From: Romboutsia hominis
Lineage (GTDB): Bacteria > Bacillota > Clostridia > Peptostreptococcales > Peptostreptococcaceae
NCBI RefSeq assembly: GCF_900002575.1
Contig: NZ_LN650648.1
Coordinates: forward strand, 1,775,565-1,839,564
Direction of reading: 5' to 3'
DNA length: 64,000 nucleotides
The first letter of the stretch is position 1. Each line of letters starts with the position of its first letter. Positions 50,391 to 59,710 of the stretch are shown here, one piece after another. The notes beneath the pieces were generated by a model. The model did not search any database. It was given only the letters and a program-made list of their open reading frames with translations, and was not told where the DNA came from. The position numbers were made by a program, and so were the translations under genes.

Positions 50391-50420
50391 AAAAAAACCT
50401 CATAGATATCTATGAGGTTT
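50391..50420 (-). terminator. Terminator of the tRNA Lys-Val-Lys unit
   Basis: A perfect 26-base palindrome AAACCTCATAGAT|ATCTATGAGGTTT preceded by extra A's (a U7 tail on the minus strand), seven bases past tRNA-Lys. Confidence 0.85.
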
Positions 50421-50426
50421 CAAAAC

Positions 50427-50502
50427 TGGTGACCCATCCGCGACTCGAACGCGGGACACCCTGATTAAAAGTCAGGTGCTCTACCGACTGAGCTAATGGG
50501 TC
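50427..50502 (-). tRNA. tRNA-Lys (TTT), copy 1
   Basis: A 76-base tRNA on the minus strand with encoded CCA. Acceptor GACCCAT/ATGGGTC, anticodon loop CTTTTAA with anticodon TTT. It looks identical to the copy at 50664. Confidence 0.97.
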
Positions 50503-50583
50503 TTATATAATTTAATAACATAAGCTTACAGCAACTTACTCATTGCAAGTTATCTGCTCTACTATCTAAATAACTATAAGTTT

Positions 50584-50659
50584 TGGTGGGATTAACAGGG
50601 CTCGAACCTGTGACCCCCTGCTTGTAAGGCAGGTGCTCTCCCAGCTGAGCTATAATCCC
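50584..50659 (-). tRNA. tRNA-Val (TAC)
   Basis: A 76-base tRNA on the minus strand with encoded CCA. Acceptor GGGATTA/TAATCCC, anticodon loop CTTACAA with anticodon TAC. It lies between two tRNA-Lys genes. Confidence 0.97.
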
Positions 50660-50663
50660 AAAG

Positions 50664-50739
50664 TGGTGACCCATCCGCGACTCGAACGCGGGACACCCTG
50701 ATTAAAAGTCAGGTGCTCTACCGACTGAGCTAATGGGTC
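50664..50739 (-). tRNA. tRNA-Lys (TTT), copy 2
   Basis: A 76-base tRNA on the minus strand, by eye identical to copy 1 through the CCA. It is the first tRNA of the unit, four bases before tRNA-Val. Confidence 0.97.
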
Positions 50740-50774
50740 ATTTGTTTTGTTTACTTCTCTCAACCACAAATATT

Positions 50775-50802
50775 ATTATATTCGTTTTTTTTGTTTCGTC
50801 AA
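50775..50802 (-). promoter_or_regulatory. Promoter of the tRNA Lys-Val-Lys unit
   Basis: TTGACG (50797-50802) and TATAAT (50775-50780) are spaced 16 bases on the minus strand, about 35 bases before the first tRNA. Confidence 0.7.
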
Positions 50803-50894
50803 CACTTTTTGTATATTTTTTCAAATTATATTTTATTTTTTTCTATATCTGTTGATTTTTCTACTTTTTTAGAATTATTTTAAATTTAAAAATT

Positions 50895-50919
50895 AAAAAG
50901 AGTAGTAACCTACTCTTTT
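50895..50919 (-). terminator. Terminator of the metal ABC operon
   Basis: AAAAGAGTAG and CTACTCTTTT arms 16 bases past the znuB stop, with A-rich flank on the left. Confidence 0.75.
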
Positions 50920-50934
50920 ATTATTTGTTTAATA

Positions 50935-51747
50935 CTATTTTTTATGTTTAGAATTTATTAACTTTGAAAATACAGTTACTCCTAAAAGCTCTAATACACT
51001 TATTATAACAATAGTTCCTCCTGGTGCTATGTCTAAATAAAAAGATATTAATACCCCACTTATTATAGCTATCTCACCAAATAATACTGAATAAAATATT
51101 GATTGTTTAAAACTTTTTGCTACTTTTAAGCTTGTAGCTACTGGTATTGAAATAAGGGATGATACTAATAATACCCCAACTATTCTAAGTGTTATTGTTA
51201 TGCTTGCTGCAACTAATATCATAAATATTGTGTTAATAAGTTTTACAGGTATTTTAGAAAATTTTGCATTTTCCTCATCAAATGTTATATATAATAATTC
51301 TTTAAATAATAAACTTACAAATAAAATAATTATAATTGCTACCATAATGATTATTTTTATATCTTCACTACTTACTGTAGCTATACTTCCATACATAAAT
51401 GAGAATAAATCAAAGTTTGTATTTGATATACTTATAAGTATACCTGATATTCCAACTCCTAAAGCCATTATTATAGCTATTGACAAATCAGCATATTCCT
51501 TTAAATAAGTTCTTAATCTATCTATTATTATAGCTGCTATACTTGATGCTACTAAAGATCCTATTAAAGGATTTACACCTACTATAGTAGCTGATGCTAT
51601 ACCTGATAGTGCTATATGTGACAGACTATCTCCTATTAACGATAATTTTTTAAATACTATAAACATTCCCATTAATGGACATATAAGCCCAACTATTAAG
51701 GAAGCTGTAAGTGCCCTTACCATAAAATCATATTGAAAAATTTCCAA
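50935..51747 (-). CDS. znuB: Metal ABC transporter permease (ZnuB family)
   Basis: A 270-residue membrane permease with about eight helices. Start region FMVRALTASLIVGLICPLMGMFIVFKKLSLIGDSLSHIALSGIA and PLIGSLVASSIAAIIIDRL mark the ABC-3 family (Zn2+, Mn2+, Fe2+). TTG 51747 is the start, with GGGGAGG upstream. It is third in the operon, 82 bases after the ATPase gene. Confidence 0.9.
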   Translation of the reverse strand: MEIFQYDFMVRALTASLIVGLICPLMGMFIVFKKLSLIGDSLSHIALSGIASATIVGVNPLIGSLVASSIAAIIIDRLRTYLKEYADLSIAIIMALGVGISGILISISNTNFDLFSFMYGSIATVSSEDIKIIIMVAIIIILFVSLLFKELLYITFDEENAKFSKIPVKLINTIFMILVAASITITLRIVGVLLVSSLISIPVATSLKVAKSFKQSIFYSVLFGEIAIISGVLISFYLDIAPGGTIVIISVLELLGVTVFSKLINSKHKK

Positions 51748-51829
51748 AATATTGCCTCCCCACTTTAACTACTAAATAAATTAAGCATTATAGATTCATC
51801 TATATCTTTTTTGCTATTTTCTATTAATT

Positions 51830-52486
51830 CTATTTTTTATTTTTTATTAATGCTAATTTTTTAACTTCTTCTTTTACTATAAATAAATCATGAGATACTA
51901 TTATTATAGTTAAATTTAATTTTTCATTTAACTCTTTTAGTATTTTATAAAATTCTTTTTGTCCGTTTACATCTATTCCAACTGTTGGTTCATCTAAAAA
52001 TAGTATTTCAGGTGATTTTACAAGTTCTCTAGCTATAAATACTTTTTGTTGTTGACCTCCGGATAAACTTCCTATTAGTCTATCTTTATACTCATACATT
52101 CCTACTAATTTTAAAACTTCATCAACTTCTTTTTTGTATTTTTTACTTACTCTTTTAAACAAACCTACCTTAGATACTAAACTTAATGATACTACTTCTT
52201 CTACTGTTATAGGAAATGAACTAGAAAATGAATTTGATTTTTGGTCTACATAACCAATTTTATTCCATTCATCAAAGTTATTTATATTTTTATTAAGTAA
52301 GTCAATACTTCCTTTAACTGGTTTTAATTTATTTATCATAAGCTTAAGCAAAGTACTTTTACCAACACCATTTTGCCCTATAATACCTATGTAATCACCT
52401 TTATTTATATTTAAGTTTATATTATCTAATATAACTTTATCTTCATATCCAAAGCTTACATCGTTAAATTTAATTACTTTATCCAT
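51830..52486 (-). CDS. znuC: Metal ABC transporter ATPase (ZnuC family)
   Basis: A 218-residue ATPase: Walker A GQNGVGKST (about 37-45), Q-loop YVDQKSN, signature LSGGQQQK, Walker B ILFLDEPTVG and the switch His in VSHD. It energises uptake with the permease at 50935. It starts at ATG 52486, eight bases after the znuA stop. Confidence 0.92.
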   Translation of the reverse strand: MDKVIKFNDVSFGYEDKVILDNINLNINKGDYIGIIGQNGVGKSTLLKLMINKLKPVKGSIDLLNKNINNFDEWNKIGYVDQKSNSFSSSFPITVEEVVSLSLVSKVGLFKRVSKKYKKEVDEVLKLVGMYEYKDRLIGSLSGGQQQKVFIARELVKSPEILFLDEPTVGIDVNGQKEFYKILKELNEKLNLTIIIVSHDLFIVKEEVKKLALIKNKK

Positions 52487-52494
52487 ATTTATCC

Positions 52495-53424
52495 CTACTT
52501 TAAAACTAAATTTAGTGTTTCTAAGTTTTTATTCATTAAAGATATGTAATCTTTATTATTGTCAAAATCCTTTTTACTTATATTGTCTATTGAATATAGC
52601 ACTGTTGTTTTTATATTAGCCTCATCTGCTATAGTTTTTGCTACATTTGGATTTACAAGACCATCAAATAGTATGTATTTTATATTATTCTTTTTTGCAT
52701 AGTTAGCTATTTCACTTATTTTGCTAAGAGATGGTTCTTGATTTGGACTAATTCCTGTTATAGATATTTGATTTATTTTATATTCATCACATAAATATCC
52801 ATAAGCGCCATGAGATACTATTATACTCTTATTTTTTTTGTCTTTTAAATTTTCATCATAATTACTTTTTAGCTTTTTTAACTTTTCTATATATTCATTA
52901 TAATTTTTTTCATAATAGTCTTTGTTTTTTTCGTCTGCTTTGATTAAAGCATTTTTTATGTTTTCACATTCTTTCATAGCTAAATCTACATTTAACCATA
53001 CATGAGGATCATACTGCCCGTGATTATGAGATTCATGATTCTCTTTTTCGTGATTTTGTTCTTCATCATAAGTAAGTGGTTTTATACCTTCACTTGCATC
53101 TACTATCTGTAGTTTATTTTCACTTTTTATTTTATCTGCAAAGCTATCTAATCCTAATCCATTTTTTATAAGTAAATCAGCATTTTGAATATCTTTCATA
53201 AGCTTTGGCGTTATTTCATAGTCATGAGGTTCTACTCCTGGTGGAACTACATAATTTATATTTATCTTATCTTTTCCTATATTTCTTGTAAAATCGTATA
53301 TAGGAAATACTGTTGTGTAAACATTTATTTTCCCATTGTCTTTAGCTGTATTATTACCACTAGAACAAGCTACAGCACTTATCATTGTTATTACTGATAA
53401 TAATGCTAGTAATATTTTTTTCAT
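52495..53424 (-). CDS. znuA: Metal-binding lipoprotein of an ABC transporter (ZnuA/AdcA-like)
   Basis: About 309 residues from ATG 53424, set by AAGGAG. A lipoprotein signal ends at Cys20 (LLSVITMISAVACSSGNN). The cluster A-I binding protein follows: PPGVEPHDYEITP with the first His ligand, a His-rich loop (EEQNHEKENHESHNHGQ, typical of zinc binders), YDPHVWLN, VSHGAYGYL and LFDGLVNPN. The His loop favours zinc, but the promoter carries a Fur-like rather than a Zur-like box, so Mn or Fe uptake is possible. First gene of the operon. Confidence 0.9.
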   Translation of the reverse strand: MKKILLALLSVITMISAVACSSGNNTAKDNGKINVYTTVFPIYDFTRNIGKDKININYVVPPGVEPHDYEITPKLMKDIQNADLLIKNGLGLDSFADKIKSENKLQIVDASEGIKPLTYDEEQNHEKENHESHNHGQYDPHVWLNVDLAMKECENIKNALIKADEKNKDYYEKNYNEYIEKLKKLKSNYDENLKDKKNKSIIVSHGAYGYLCDEYKINQISITGISPNQEPSLSKISEIANYAKKNNIKYILFDGLVNPNVAKTIADEANIKTTVLYSIDNISKKDFDNNKDYISLMNKNLETLNLVLK

Positions 53425-53500
53425 ATATTTCTCCTTCCATATGTAAATCTTTATAATTATATCCAAAATATTATTTATTTAATCTATACCATTTTTAATT

Positions 53501-53519
53501 GATAATAAATATCATTATC
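53501..53519. promoter_or_regulatory. Fur-box-like operator in the znuACB promoter
   Basis: GATAATAAATATCATTATC matches the 19-bp Fur consensus GATAATGATAATCATTATC at 16 positions. It sits 5-23 bases downstream of the -10 box, over the transcription start, where a Fur-family repressor would block. Confidence 0.55.
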
Positions 53520-53523
53520 GAAT

Positions 53524-53552
53524 ATTTTATAACTTTTTACTCATTTAGTCAA
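53524..53552 (-). promoter_or_regulatory. Sigma-A promoter of the znuACB operon
   Basis: TTGACT (53547-53552) and TAAAAT (53524-53529) are spaced 17 bases on the minus strand, right before the Fur-like box. Confidence 0.65.
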
Positions 53553-53719
53553 TATATTACATTTTATGTTATTTATAATAACAATAATAGATGTTTATAT
53601 CAACTGATTTTATATATATATTTAAAATTTTAAAATCTTCCTATATATACTTTATTCATGTATTTTATAATCTATTATAATTTATATTAATTTAATTTAT
53701 ATATAAGAAATACATACAT

Positions 53720-53769
53720 AAAAAAGCTATAAACTCTGGTTTTTAATTCCTATAGTTTATAGCTTTTTT
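53720..53769. terminator. Terminator of the GH3 gene
   Basis: AAAAAAGCTATAAACT and AGTTTATAGCTTTTTT arms (16 bases) with an 18-base loop, 54 bases past the stop at 53823. Confidence 0.75.
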
Positions 53770-53822
53770 ATATTTTATGCTAATTAAATAGCTTATTTCT
53801 TATTTTAGTATTTATATTAAAA

Positions 53823-55550
53823 TTATAAACGAGTATCCCAAGAATCACAGAATGCATCAACTGAGCTTACGCCTTTAAATTCAGATTTTCCCATTATCTT
53901 TTGTATTACTTGATGTATAGTATTTTCATTATCTGTATATGCATTTATATATGTTGGTACCATTGGTACATCTATTAAGTGGAATGGATTATTTACAGAT
54001 ACACATACTGTAGGTAGTTCTGTAACATACCAAGGAATATCTGGACCCATTGGCATAGCCCATGTTATACGACGTACATTACTTTGAGAGAATCCTTGTA
54101 CATTTACAAACAGCATTACTGCATCAAACTTATCAACAAAATCTTTTATTGGAGTCATAGCTAATAATTGCTTTCCATTTAAAGATGTATTTGGATCGAA
54201 TACTTCTACCTCAAATCCTTGTGCTTCTAACTCATTTTTCACTTTATCTTGTAAGCTACCTGTTCCTGCCATTGATACTTTAGATGCAAACCCTGTTGAG
54301 TCTACAGTATATAGCATTATTCTTTTGTGAGTTTCTGGCGTTATTGGTAGTTGATTTTTAGTGTTTTTAACTAAAGTTATAGCTTTATCTGCTACATCTT
54401 TTGCTACTTCTAAGTGTTTTTCACATCCTATAACAGATAAATTTTCTTTTGGTGGCATTAATGTATTTGATTCTTTTTTCTTATGTAATTTTAACATAGC
54501 TTTAAATGCAAGTACACGAGTAACAGCTTCATCTAAACGCTCATGAGTTAATATTCCATTTTCAAGTCCTTTTTTCATAGCTTCAACATCTTCATCTTTA
54601 TCTCTATAATAAAGTATCATATCGCATCCTGATGCTATTGTTGTAGGTATCATATCTTCTCTTCTTATCATAGAAGTAAGTCCTACCATATGAGTTGCAT
54701 CAGTAAGTATTAATCCGTTAAATCCTAATTGTTCACGAAGTAATCCTTGTAATAATTCAGGTGCTATAGTAGCTGGCATTATCTCATTATCTTTTATGCC
54801 TGGCTTTAACTTTCTTGAGTATTCTGGAAGTCTTATATGTCCTATCATTACAGATTCAACACCTGCATCTATCATTCCCTTATATACTTTACCAAATTCA
54901 TTATCCCACTCTTCACAACTCATCATATTATTAGTTGTAACTATGTGTTGATCACGCTCATCTAATCCATCTCCTGGGAAATGTTTCATACAACAAGCAA
55001 GACCTGCATCATTTGCACCTCTTAAATATTCTTTTGACATTTCAAGTACAACATCTGCATCACTTGAGAAACAACGGCTAGATACAACACAGTTTCTCCA
55101 GTTTTTATTTATATCAACTATAGGTGCATAAGTCCAGTTGCATCCTATAGCAGCTGCTTCCTTACATCCATAATATCCTAATTTGTATGCATTTTCTTTA
55201 TCTTGTGTAGCCCCTATTGTTACATGGTATCCTATATGTGTTCCACCACCAATACCACCATCTCCTCCAGCTTCTATATTAGCTGCTATTAGTGCTGGTA
55301 TTTTACTAGTATTTTGTATAGTCATATTTTGTTCATATAACTTATCAGCTGACATATTAGAATATCTAAATCCTCCCATGCCATATTTATTAATACGCTC
55401 TTTTATCTCTTCTTCATTGTTATTCCAAAGCATATCTACAAATACTTGTCCTATCTTTTCATCTAAAGATAATCCCGCTAATGTATCTTCTACCCACTTG
55501 ATATCCTCATCTTCTAAGTAAAATGGTTTTGCTTTTAAATCTATTTTCAT
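53823..55550 (-). CDS. Glycoside hydrolase family 3 (NagZ-like active site)
   Basis: A 575-residue cytoplasmic GH3 enzyme. MKHFPGDGLDERDQH (188-202) holds K189-H190 and the Asp200-x-His202 pair that serves as acid/base in the N-acetylhexosaminidase (NagZ) branch, and ILTDATHMVG contains nucleophile D284. A second alpha/beta domain (about 370-575) follows, longer than E. coli NagZ. The substrate is likely a beta-N-acetylhexosaminide, but it travels with a GH2 and hexuronate genes, so an oligosaccharide with both sugars is possible. No signal peptide. AGGGGG precedes ATG 55550. Confidence 0.85.
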   Translation of the reverse strand: MKIDLKAKPFYLEDEDIKWVEDTLAGLSLDEKIGQVFVDMLWNNNEEEIKERINKYGMGGFRYSNMSADKLYEQNMTIQNTSKIPALIAANIEAGGDGGIGGGTHIGYHVTIGATQDKENAYKLGYYGCKEAAAIGCNWTYAPIVDINKNWRNCVVSSRCFSSDADVVLEMSKEYLRGANDAGLACCMKHFPGDGLDERDQHIVTTNNMMSCEEWDNEFGKVYKGMIDAGVESVMIGHIRLPEYSRKLKPGIKDNEIMPATIAPELLQGLLREQLGFNGLILTDATHMVGLTSMIRREDMIPTTIASGCDMILYYRDKDEDVEAMKKGLENGILTHERLDEAVTRVLAFKAMLKLHKKKESNTLMPPKENLSVIGCEKHLEVAKDVADKAITLVKNTKNQLPITPETHKRIMLYTVDSTGFASKVSMAGTGSLQDKVKNELEAQGFEVEVFDPNTSLNGKQLLAMTPIKDFVDKFDAVMLFVNVQGFSQSNVRRITWAMPMGPDIPWYVTELPTVCVSVNNPFHLIDVPMVPTYINAYTDNENTIHQVIQKIMGKSEFKGVSSVDAFCDSWDTRL

Positions 55551-55593
55551 TTTAATCCCCCTTTTGATAAATGTCTTTTTAGATTTATAATCA

Positions 55594-55620
55594 TAAGGTA
55601 TATAAAATTTATATACCTTA
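55594..55620. repeat. Palindrome between the GH2 and GH3 genes
   Basis: TAAGGTATATAAA-a-TTTATATACCTTA gives 13-base perfect arms in the 78-base gap. It lacks a U tail, so it may stabilise mRNA or bind a regulator rather than terminate. Confidence 0.4.
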
Positions 55621-55628
55621 TTTGATTA

Positions 55629-57932
55629 CTATTTTTTAATATTAACTAATTCTGAATTTAATACGTATATAAATTTATCACTTACCTGACCACCTGCTAA
55701 TTCTGCTAATTGATCAATTGTCATACCTTCTAACATACCTGCAGTTGGGCCCTCTAGCATTTGTCCAAAATATTTTTCAATTATAGATTTAGTTTCTTCA
55801 TTGGCCATTAATTCTTTAAATTTACATTTTGTTGAATATACATCATCTGTAATATTAAGTTCTTTAATTTCAACATCATCAAACTTGTTTTTATCATCAT
55901 TAAACCAATTTGTAACTACTCCACCTTTATCTTCTGGACAGTCATAAATAGAATTTCTTTCATCTACTTTATTAAATATAGCAAAATCCGTGTAAACTTT
56001 GCCTTCACTCTTTGCCACTACTTTTACTTCATTTTGTCCATCTACTAACTCTATATTTTCAAAGTTAAATATATGATTTGAATTTAATGTAGCTACTTCT
56101 TCGTTATTTACAAATAAAGTTAATTCATTTAAGTTAGAGTATACTTTGACATTTATAAATTTATTTTCTCTATCAATATATCTTTTACTATTTATATGAA
56201 TAAATTTTTCATCTGACCAAAGTGATTTGTACATATAAAATGCGTCTTTTTTAACTTTTCTATCAAATGTTATTAAACCTTTATTATTTCTTCCTTTAAC
56301 TCCACCTTCATCTCTAAAATCAGAACCAAAGTCAAAGAAATTCCATACGTATGTACCCCATACAAATTTTCTTTCATTAAATATCTTCATTACTTTTTCA
56401 TGATATAGTGCATGGTACTCTTCTGTATAATCCTTTACTTGTGGATTATCTGTATGATACTTAATTATTCCTTCTGCACCATATTCTGATATACCTATAC
56501 AAGTATCTGGATTTACCTTATTAAAATCATCTAACCATTGAGCAAATTCTTCAACTTCACCTTGATACCATCCATAATATTTGTTATAAGCCATTATGTC
56601 TGTATAATTATGAAACTCATCTTCATTTTCAACCATCATAACTTGTGCTTGAGTAGTTAAACGAGTACTATCTTCTTTTTTAGCTAGTTGGTGAAGTTCT
56701 TTAACTAGAGTTCTAAGCTCGTCAGTTATACCACCTATTTGTATTTCATTTTGTACTCCCCACATAACTATACTTGAATGGTTATAGTTTTGACGTATTA
56801 ATTCAACTAATTGGCTCTTAGCATTTTCACCTTTTAAATCAGTCTTTGACATAACTGATATAAATGGTATTTCCGCCCATATTATCATACCTTCTCTATC
56901 ACATAAATCATAGAAGTATTGATCGTGTTGATAATGAGCCAAACGTATTGAGTTAGCACCTACTTCTTTTATAAGTTTCATGTCTTCTTCATGATCCTTT
57001 TTGCTTAGTGCCCAACCTTTATCTTTTCTATCTTGATGTCTAGAAACACCATTTAACTTCATATGTTCTCCATTTAAGAAGAATCCTTCTTTAGCATCAA
57101 ATCTATAGTATCTAAACCCTGTTGGTATTATTAATTCATCTAATACATCATTATCTTTCATTATGTATGCTTTTACATTATATAAATATGGATTTTTTAC
57201 CCCATGCCATAGTATAGGGTTTTCTATATTTATTGGTAGTGATATTTCCCTAGATTCATTTGGGTTTAATAATATATCTTTTGCATTGTATTTTACAATA
57301 TTTCCTTCTTTATCTAATACATCTATCCATAATTTTATAGCTTCTTCTTTTTCACAATCATTTTTTATTATTGATTTTACAGTTATGCTTGCACTTTCTT
57401 TAGTTATATTATCTTGTGACACATATACTCCTAAAGAACCTTCATTCATTAATTCAAAATGAGTTTTATCTGTAACAACTAGATTAACATCTCTGTATAT
57501 ACCACCATAGAATGTAAAATCTGCCCATATAGGATATACATCATCAACTATAGAGTTATCTACTTTAATTGCTATTGTATTGACTTTTCCATATTCTACT
57601 ACATCACTTATATCAAATCTAAAAGTAGAATATCCTCCTTTATGCTCTCCTAAATGTTTTTCATTTAAGTATACATTTGTTATACTGTTTGATCCATTTA
57701 ATTCTATATATATTTTCTTATTTTCATATTCTTTATTTATAAATATCTCTTTTCTATACCAGCAAGCTCCCTTATAAAAATCATTGCCTCCATCTATTCC
57801 ATCTATAGCATTCCAAGTATGGGGGATGCTTATATTTTCCCAAGTGCTTAAATTAATGTCTTTTATATAAGCTTCTTTAATATCTTCTTTTACAAATTTC
57901 CAGTTGTCATTGATGTTAATAATATTTCTCAT
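55629..57932 (-). CDS. Glycoside hydrolase family 2 (beta-galactosidase/beta-glucuronidase)
   Basis: A 767-residue GH2: jelly-roll start SIPHTWNAIDG, immunoglobulin-like middle, TIM barrel with NGVSRHQDRKDKGWALSKKD and acid/base Glu396 (WGVQNEI), nucleophile Glu483 (ISEYGAEG). An N-x-K motif (GRNNKG, near 552), needed for glucuronides, is present, but many galactosidases carry it too. A distinct C-terminal tail (about 725-767) has LEGMTIDQLAELAGGQVSD. No signal peptide, so it acts on imported substrate. GGGGAG precedes ATG 57932. Twin operators lie upstream. Confidence 0.88.
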   Translation of the reverse strand: MRNIININDNWKFVKEDIKEAYIKDINLSTWENISIPHTWNAIDGIDGGNDFYKGACWYRKEIFINKEYENKKIYIELNGSNSITNVYLNEKHLGEHKGGYSTFRFDISDVVEYGKVNTIAIKVDNSIVDDVYPIWADFTFYGGIYRDVNLVVTDKTHFELMNEGSLGVYVSQDNITKESASITVKSIIKNDCEKEEAIKLWIDVLDKEGNIVKYNAKDILLNPNESREISLPINIENPILWHGVKNPYLYNVKAYIMKDNDVLDELIIPTGFRYYRFDAKEGFFLNGEHMKLNGVSRHQDRKDKGWALSKKDHEEDMKLIKEVGANSIRLAHYQHDQYFYDLCDREGMIIWAEIPFISVMSKTDLKGENAKSQLVELIRQNYNHSSIVMWGVQNEIQIGGITDELRTLVKELHQLAKKEDSTRLTTQAQVMMVENEDEFHNYTDIMAYNKYYGWYQGEVEEFAQWLDDFNKVNPDTCIGISEYGAEGIIKYHTDNPQVKDYTEEYHALYHEKVMKIFNERKFVWGTYVWNFFDFGSDFRDEGGVKGRNNKGLITFDRKVKKDAFYMYKSLWSDEKFIHINSKRYIDRENKFINVKVYSNLNELTLFVNNEEVATLNSNHIFNFENIELVDGQNEVKVVAKSEGKVYTDFAIFNKVDERNSIYDCPEDKGGVVTNWFNDDKNKFDDVEIKELNITDDVYSTKCKFKELMANEETKSIIEKYFGQMLEGPTAGMLEGMTIDQLAELAGGQVSDKFIYVLNSELVNIKK

Positions 57933-57964
57933 AATATCTCCCCTTTGTAAAACATTTTCCTAAG

Positions 57965-58015
57965 ATTAATACTAGTATATCATATATTTTGGTTTATTGG
58001 TATACTAGTATTAAT
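57965..58015. promoter_or_regulatory. Twin operator: inverted ATTAATACTAGTATA sites
   Basis: A 15-base sequence (57965-57979) recurs inverted at 58001-58015. Each half contains the palindrome ATACTAGTAT, and the two palindrome centres are 33 bp apart, three helical turns. They lie between the GH2 promoter and its start codon. The arrangement suits a GntR- or LacI-like repressor binding two sites. Confidence 0.6.
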
Positions 58016-58018
58016 TTT

Positions 58019-58048
58019 ATTTTACAGGTTAACTTAACGACTTTTCAA
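58019..58048 (-). promoter_or_regulatory. Sigma-A promoter of the GH2-GH3 operon
   Basis: TTGAAA (58043-58048) and TAAAAT (58019-58024) are spaced 18 bases on the minus strand, immediately upstream of the twin operator. Confidence 0.5.
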
Positions 58049-58090
58049 ATTCTATTACTAAACCTTCTTTTTTATTATAAATAAAATCAC

Positions 58091-58124
58091 AAAGAATCTC
58101 ATATATCACTACATGAGATTCTTT
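58091..58124 (-). terminator. Terminator of the GPH symporter transcript
   Basis: AAAGAATCTCAT/ATGAGATTCTTT perfect 12-base arms, about 67 bases past the stop at 58192. Confidence 0.7.
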
Positions 58125-58191
58125 ATGATTAAAATACGTTACTTTAAACTTAAATTAATATGTTTACAAAACACTCAAATAAAATTTAACC

Positions 58192-59643
58192 TTAAGCACC
58201 TTGTTTCTCTTTTATACTGTTTAATCCACTTTGAACTTCAGCCATTTTAGCTGCATCTAATGGATAGAATTTCATAGCTATTATAGATGCTATATGTCCA
58301 AATATTGGTACTATGTACATACACGTCATTATTAACCAGAAAAACTTAGTATCTGCTGGAGTATTTGGAACTATTACTGCATTTGCCATACCTATTATAG
58401 CAAGCCCTACTCCAAGTAATGTTGAACTAAATGATGATATTAACTTATCTATAAATGAGAATAATGTCCCCATCATACCTGGAACAAACTTTCCAGTTCT
58501 ATATGTTTCATAGTCTGCACAGTCTGCTATCATTGGTATAACTATATTTCCTGATATCCCTGCAAATGCACCTTGAAGTATTGTTATAGATAAGAATAGT
58601 ATAGTATTTAAATTTATATTAGTCATAGATACATTATCAAATGGTTGTATTATAATCATTGCAAATAACATTGCCATACTTAACCAAGTACCTGCAACAA
58701 AAGCTTTCTTTTGCCCAAGTTTTGATGCATATCTAACTCCAATTATTGTTATAATTATTGTTACTGGAGTTGTTATAACACTCATCTCACCTTGTAAACT
58801 AATATTCATCAATACGTTACCAAATAAATACATCTTAGTTGCATTAGCAAGAGTGCTTGCTAACTTATCAGTTGAAGCTGCTATAACTAGCATTTGTATA
58901 GCTCTATTTGACTTTATTATTGGCCAGTAATCTTTAAACTTAACTTGATTTGCTGCACTTCCGACACCGTAAAATTCTTTTTTATCTCTCCCTGATATAC
59001 CTATAATTGCAAGTATTGTCATTACAAATGAAGTTCCACCAAATATTATTGCTGCCATCTTCCACATTTCAGGATTTAATAAACCATTTTCATATCCATC
59101 AGCAAACATTGGAGGTAATATAGAAGTTATTACTAATGCTGATACTGAAAATAATATACTATTATATATTGAATCAAATATTGTAAATAATGGTCTTTGC
59201 TTAGGGTCATTAGTTAATGACGCTTGTGCTGCTTTTGTACAAGCTGTTTGGAATGTGTATCCTATTATGTATATTACATATATTCCTAAAAGTACCGGAA
59301 ATCTCATTGATTTACTAAGGTTTGGTACTACTCCGAATATTAAATACACAGTTATTAATAATATAATATTTCCAACTAGCATAAATGGTCTATATTTACC
59401 AAACTTAGTTTCAGTCTTGTCTATCATATATCCTATTATTGGATCTGTTATACCGTCAAATATTCTCATAGATGTTATAACTACCCCTATAGTTACCGCA
59501 GCTATACCTAGTATATTTTGACTAAATATTGCCAAGTAAGTCATTATAGACATTATTACATTTGTGGCAGTATTATTTAAAGCGAAAAGTCCTATTTGCC
59601 ATAATTTAGCACTATTATATTGTTGTTTTGATACGTTAGACAC
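58192..59643 (-). CDS. GPH family sugar:cation symporter (UidB/MelB-like)
   Basis: A 483-residue, 12-helix glycoside-pentoside-hexuronide symporter. FDGITDPIIGYMIDKTETKFGKYRPFMLVGNII (about 61-93) is the family's first cation/sugar-site block, with D-G-x-x-D and the KxGRYRPF-like loop. ISGNIVIPMIADCADYETYRTGK is the second conserved block. The context (GH2, uxaC) suggests a glucuronide or related glycoside. It starts at GTG 59643 with AAGGGG upstream. Confidence 0.9.
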   Translation of the reverse strand: MSNVSKQQYNSAKLWQIGLFALNNTATNVIMSIMTYLAIFSQNILGIAAVTIGVVITSMRIFDGITDPIIGYMIDKTETKFGKYRPFMLVGNIILLITVYLIFGVVPNLSKSMRFPVLLGIYVIYIIGYTFQTACTKAAQASLTNDPKQRPLFTIFDSIYNSILFSVSALVITSILPPMFADGYENGLLNPEMWKMAAIIFGGTSFVMTILAIIGISGRDKKEFYGVGSAANQVKFKDYWPIIKSNRAIQMLVIAASTDKLASTLANATKMYLFGNVLMNISLQGEMSVITTPVTIIITIIGVRYASKLGQKKAFVAGTWLSMAMLFAMIIIQPFDNVSMTNINLNTILFLSITILQGAFAGISGNIVIPMIADCADYETYRTGKFVPGMMGTLFSFIDKLISSFSSTLLGVGLAIIGMANAVIVPNTPADTKFFWLIMTCMYIVPIFGHIASIIAMKFYPLDAAKMAEVQSGLNSIKEKQGA

Positions 59644-59710
59644 TTTTTATTCCCCTTTCGATTATTAAATCTTTGAAATTGTTTTCCCAATCTTTAAAAA
59701 AAATTACTAA

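Noticed and set aside
50503-50583. Hidden tRNA or RNA gene between tRNA-Lys and tRNA-Val
   Set aside because: No cloverleaf or other stable structure is apparent in the 81-base spacer.
55594-55620. Palindrome as terminator of the GH2 gene
   Set aside because: There is no U-rich tail on the minus strand and it sits where the GH3 ribosome binding site and leader begin, so read-through to GH3 is likely.
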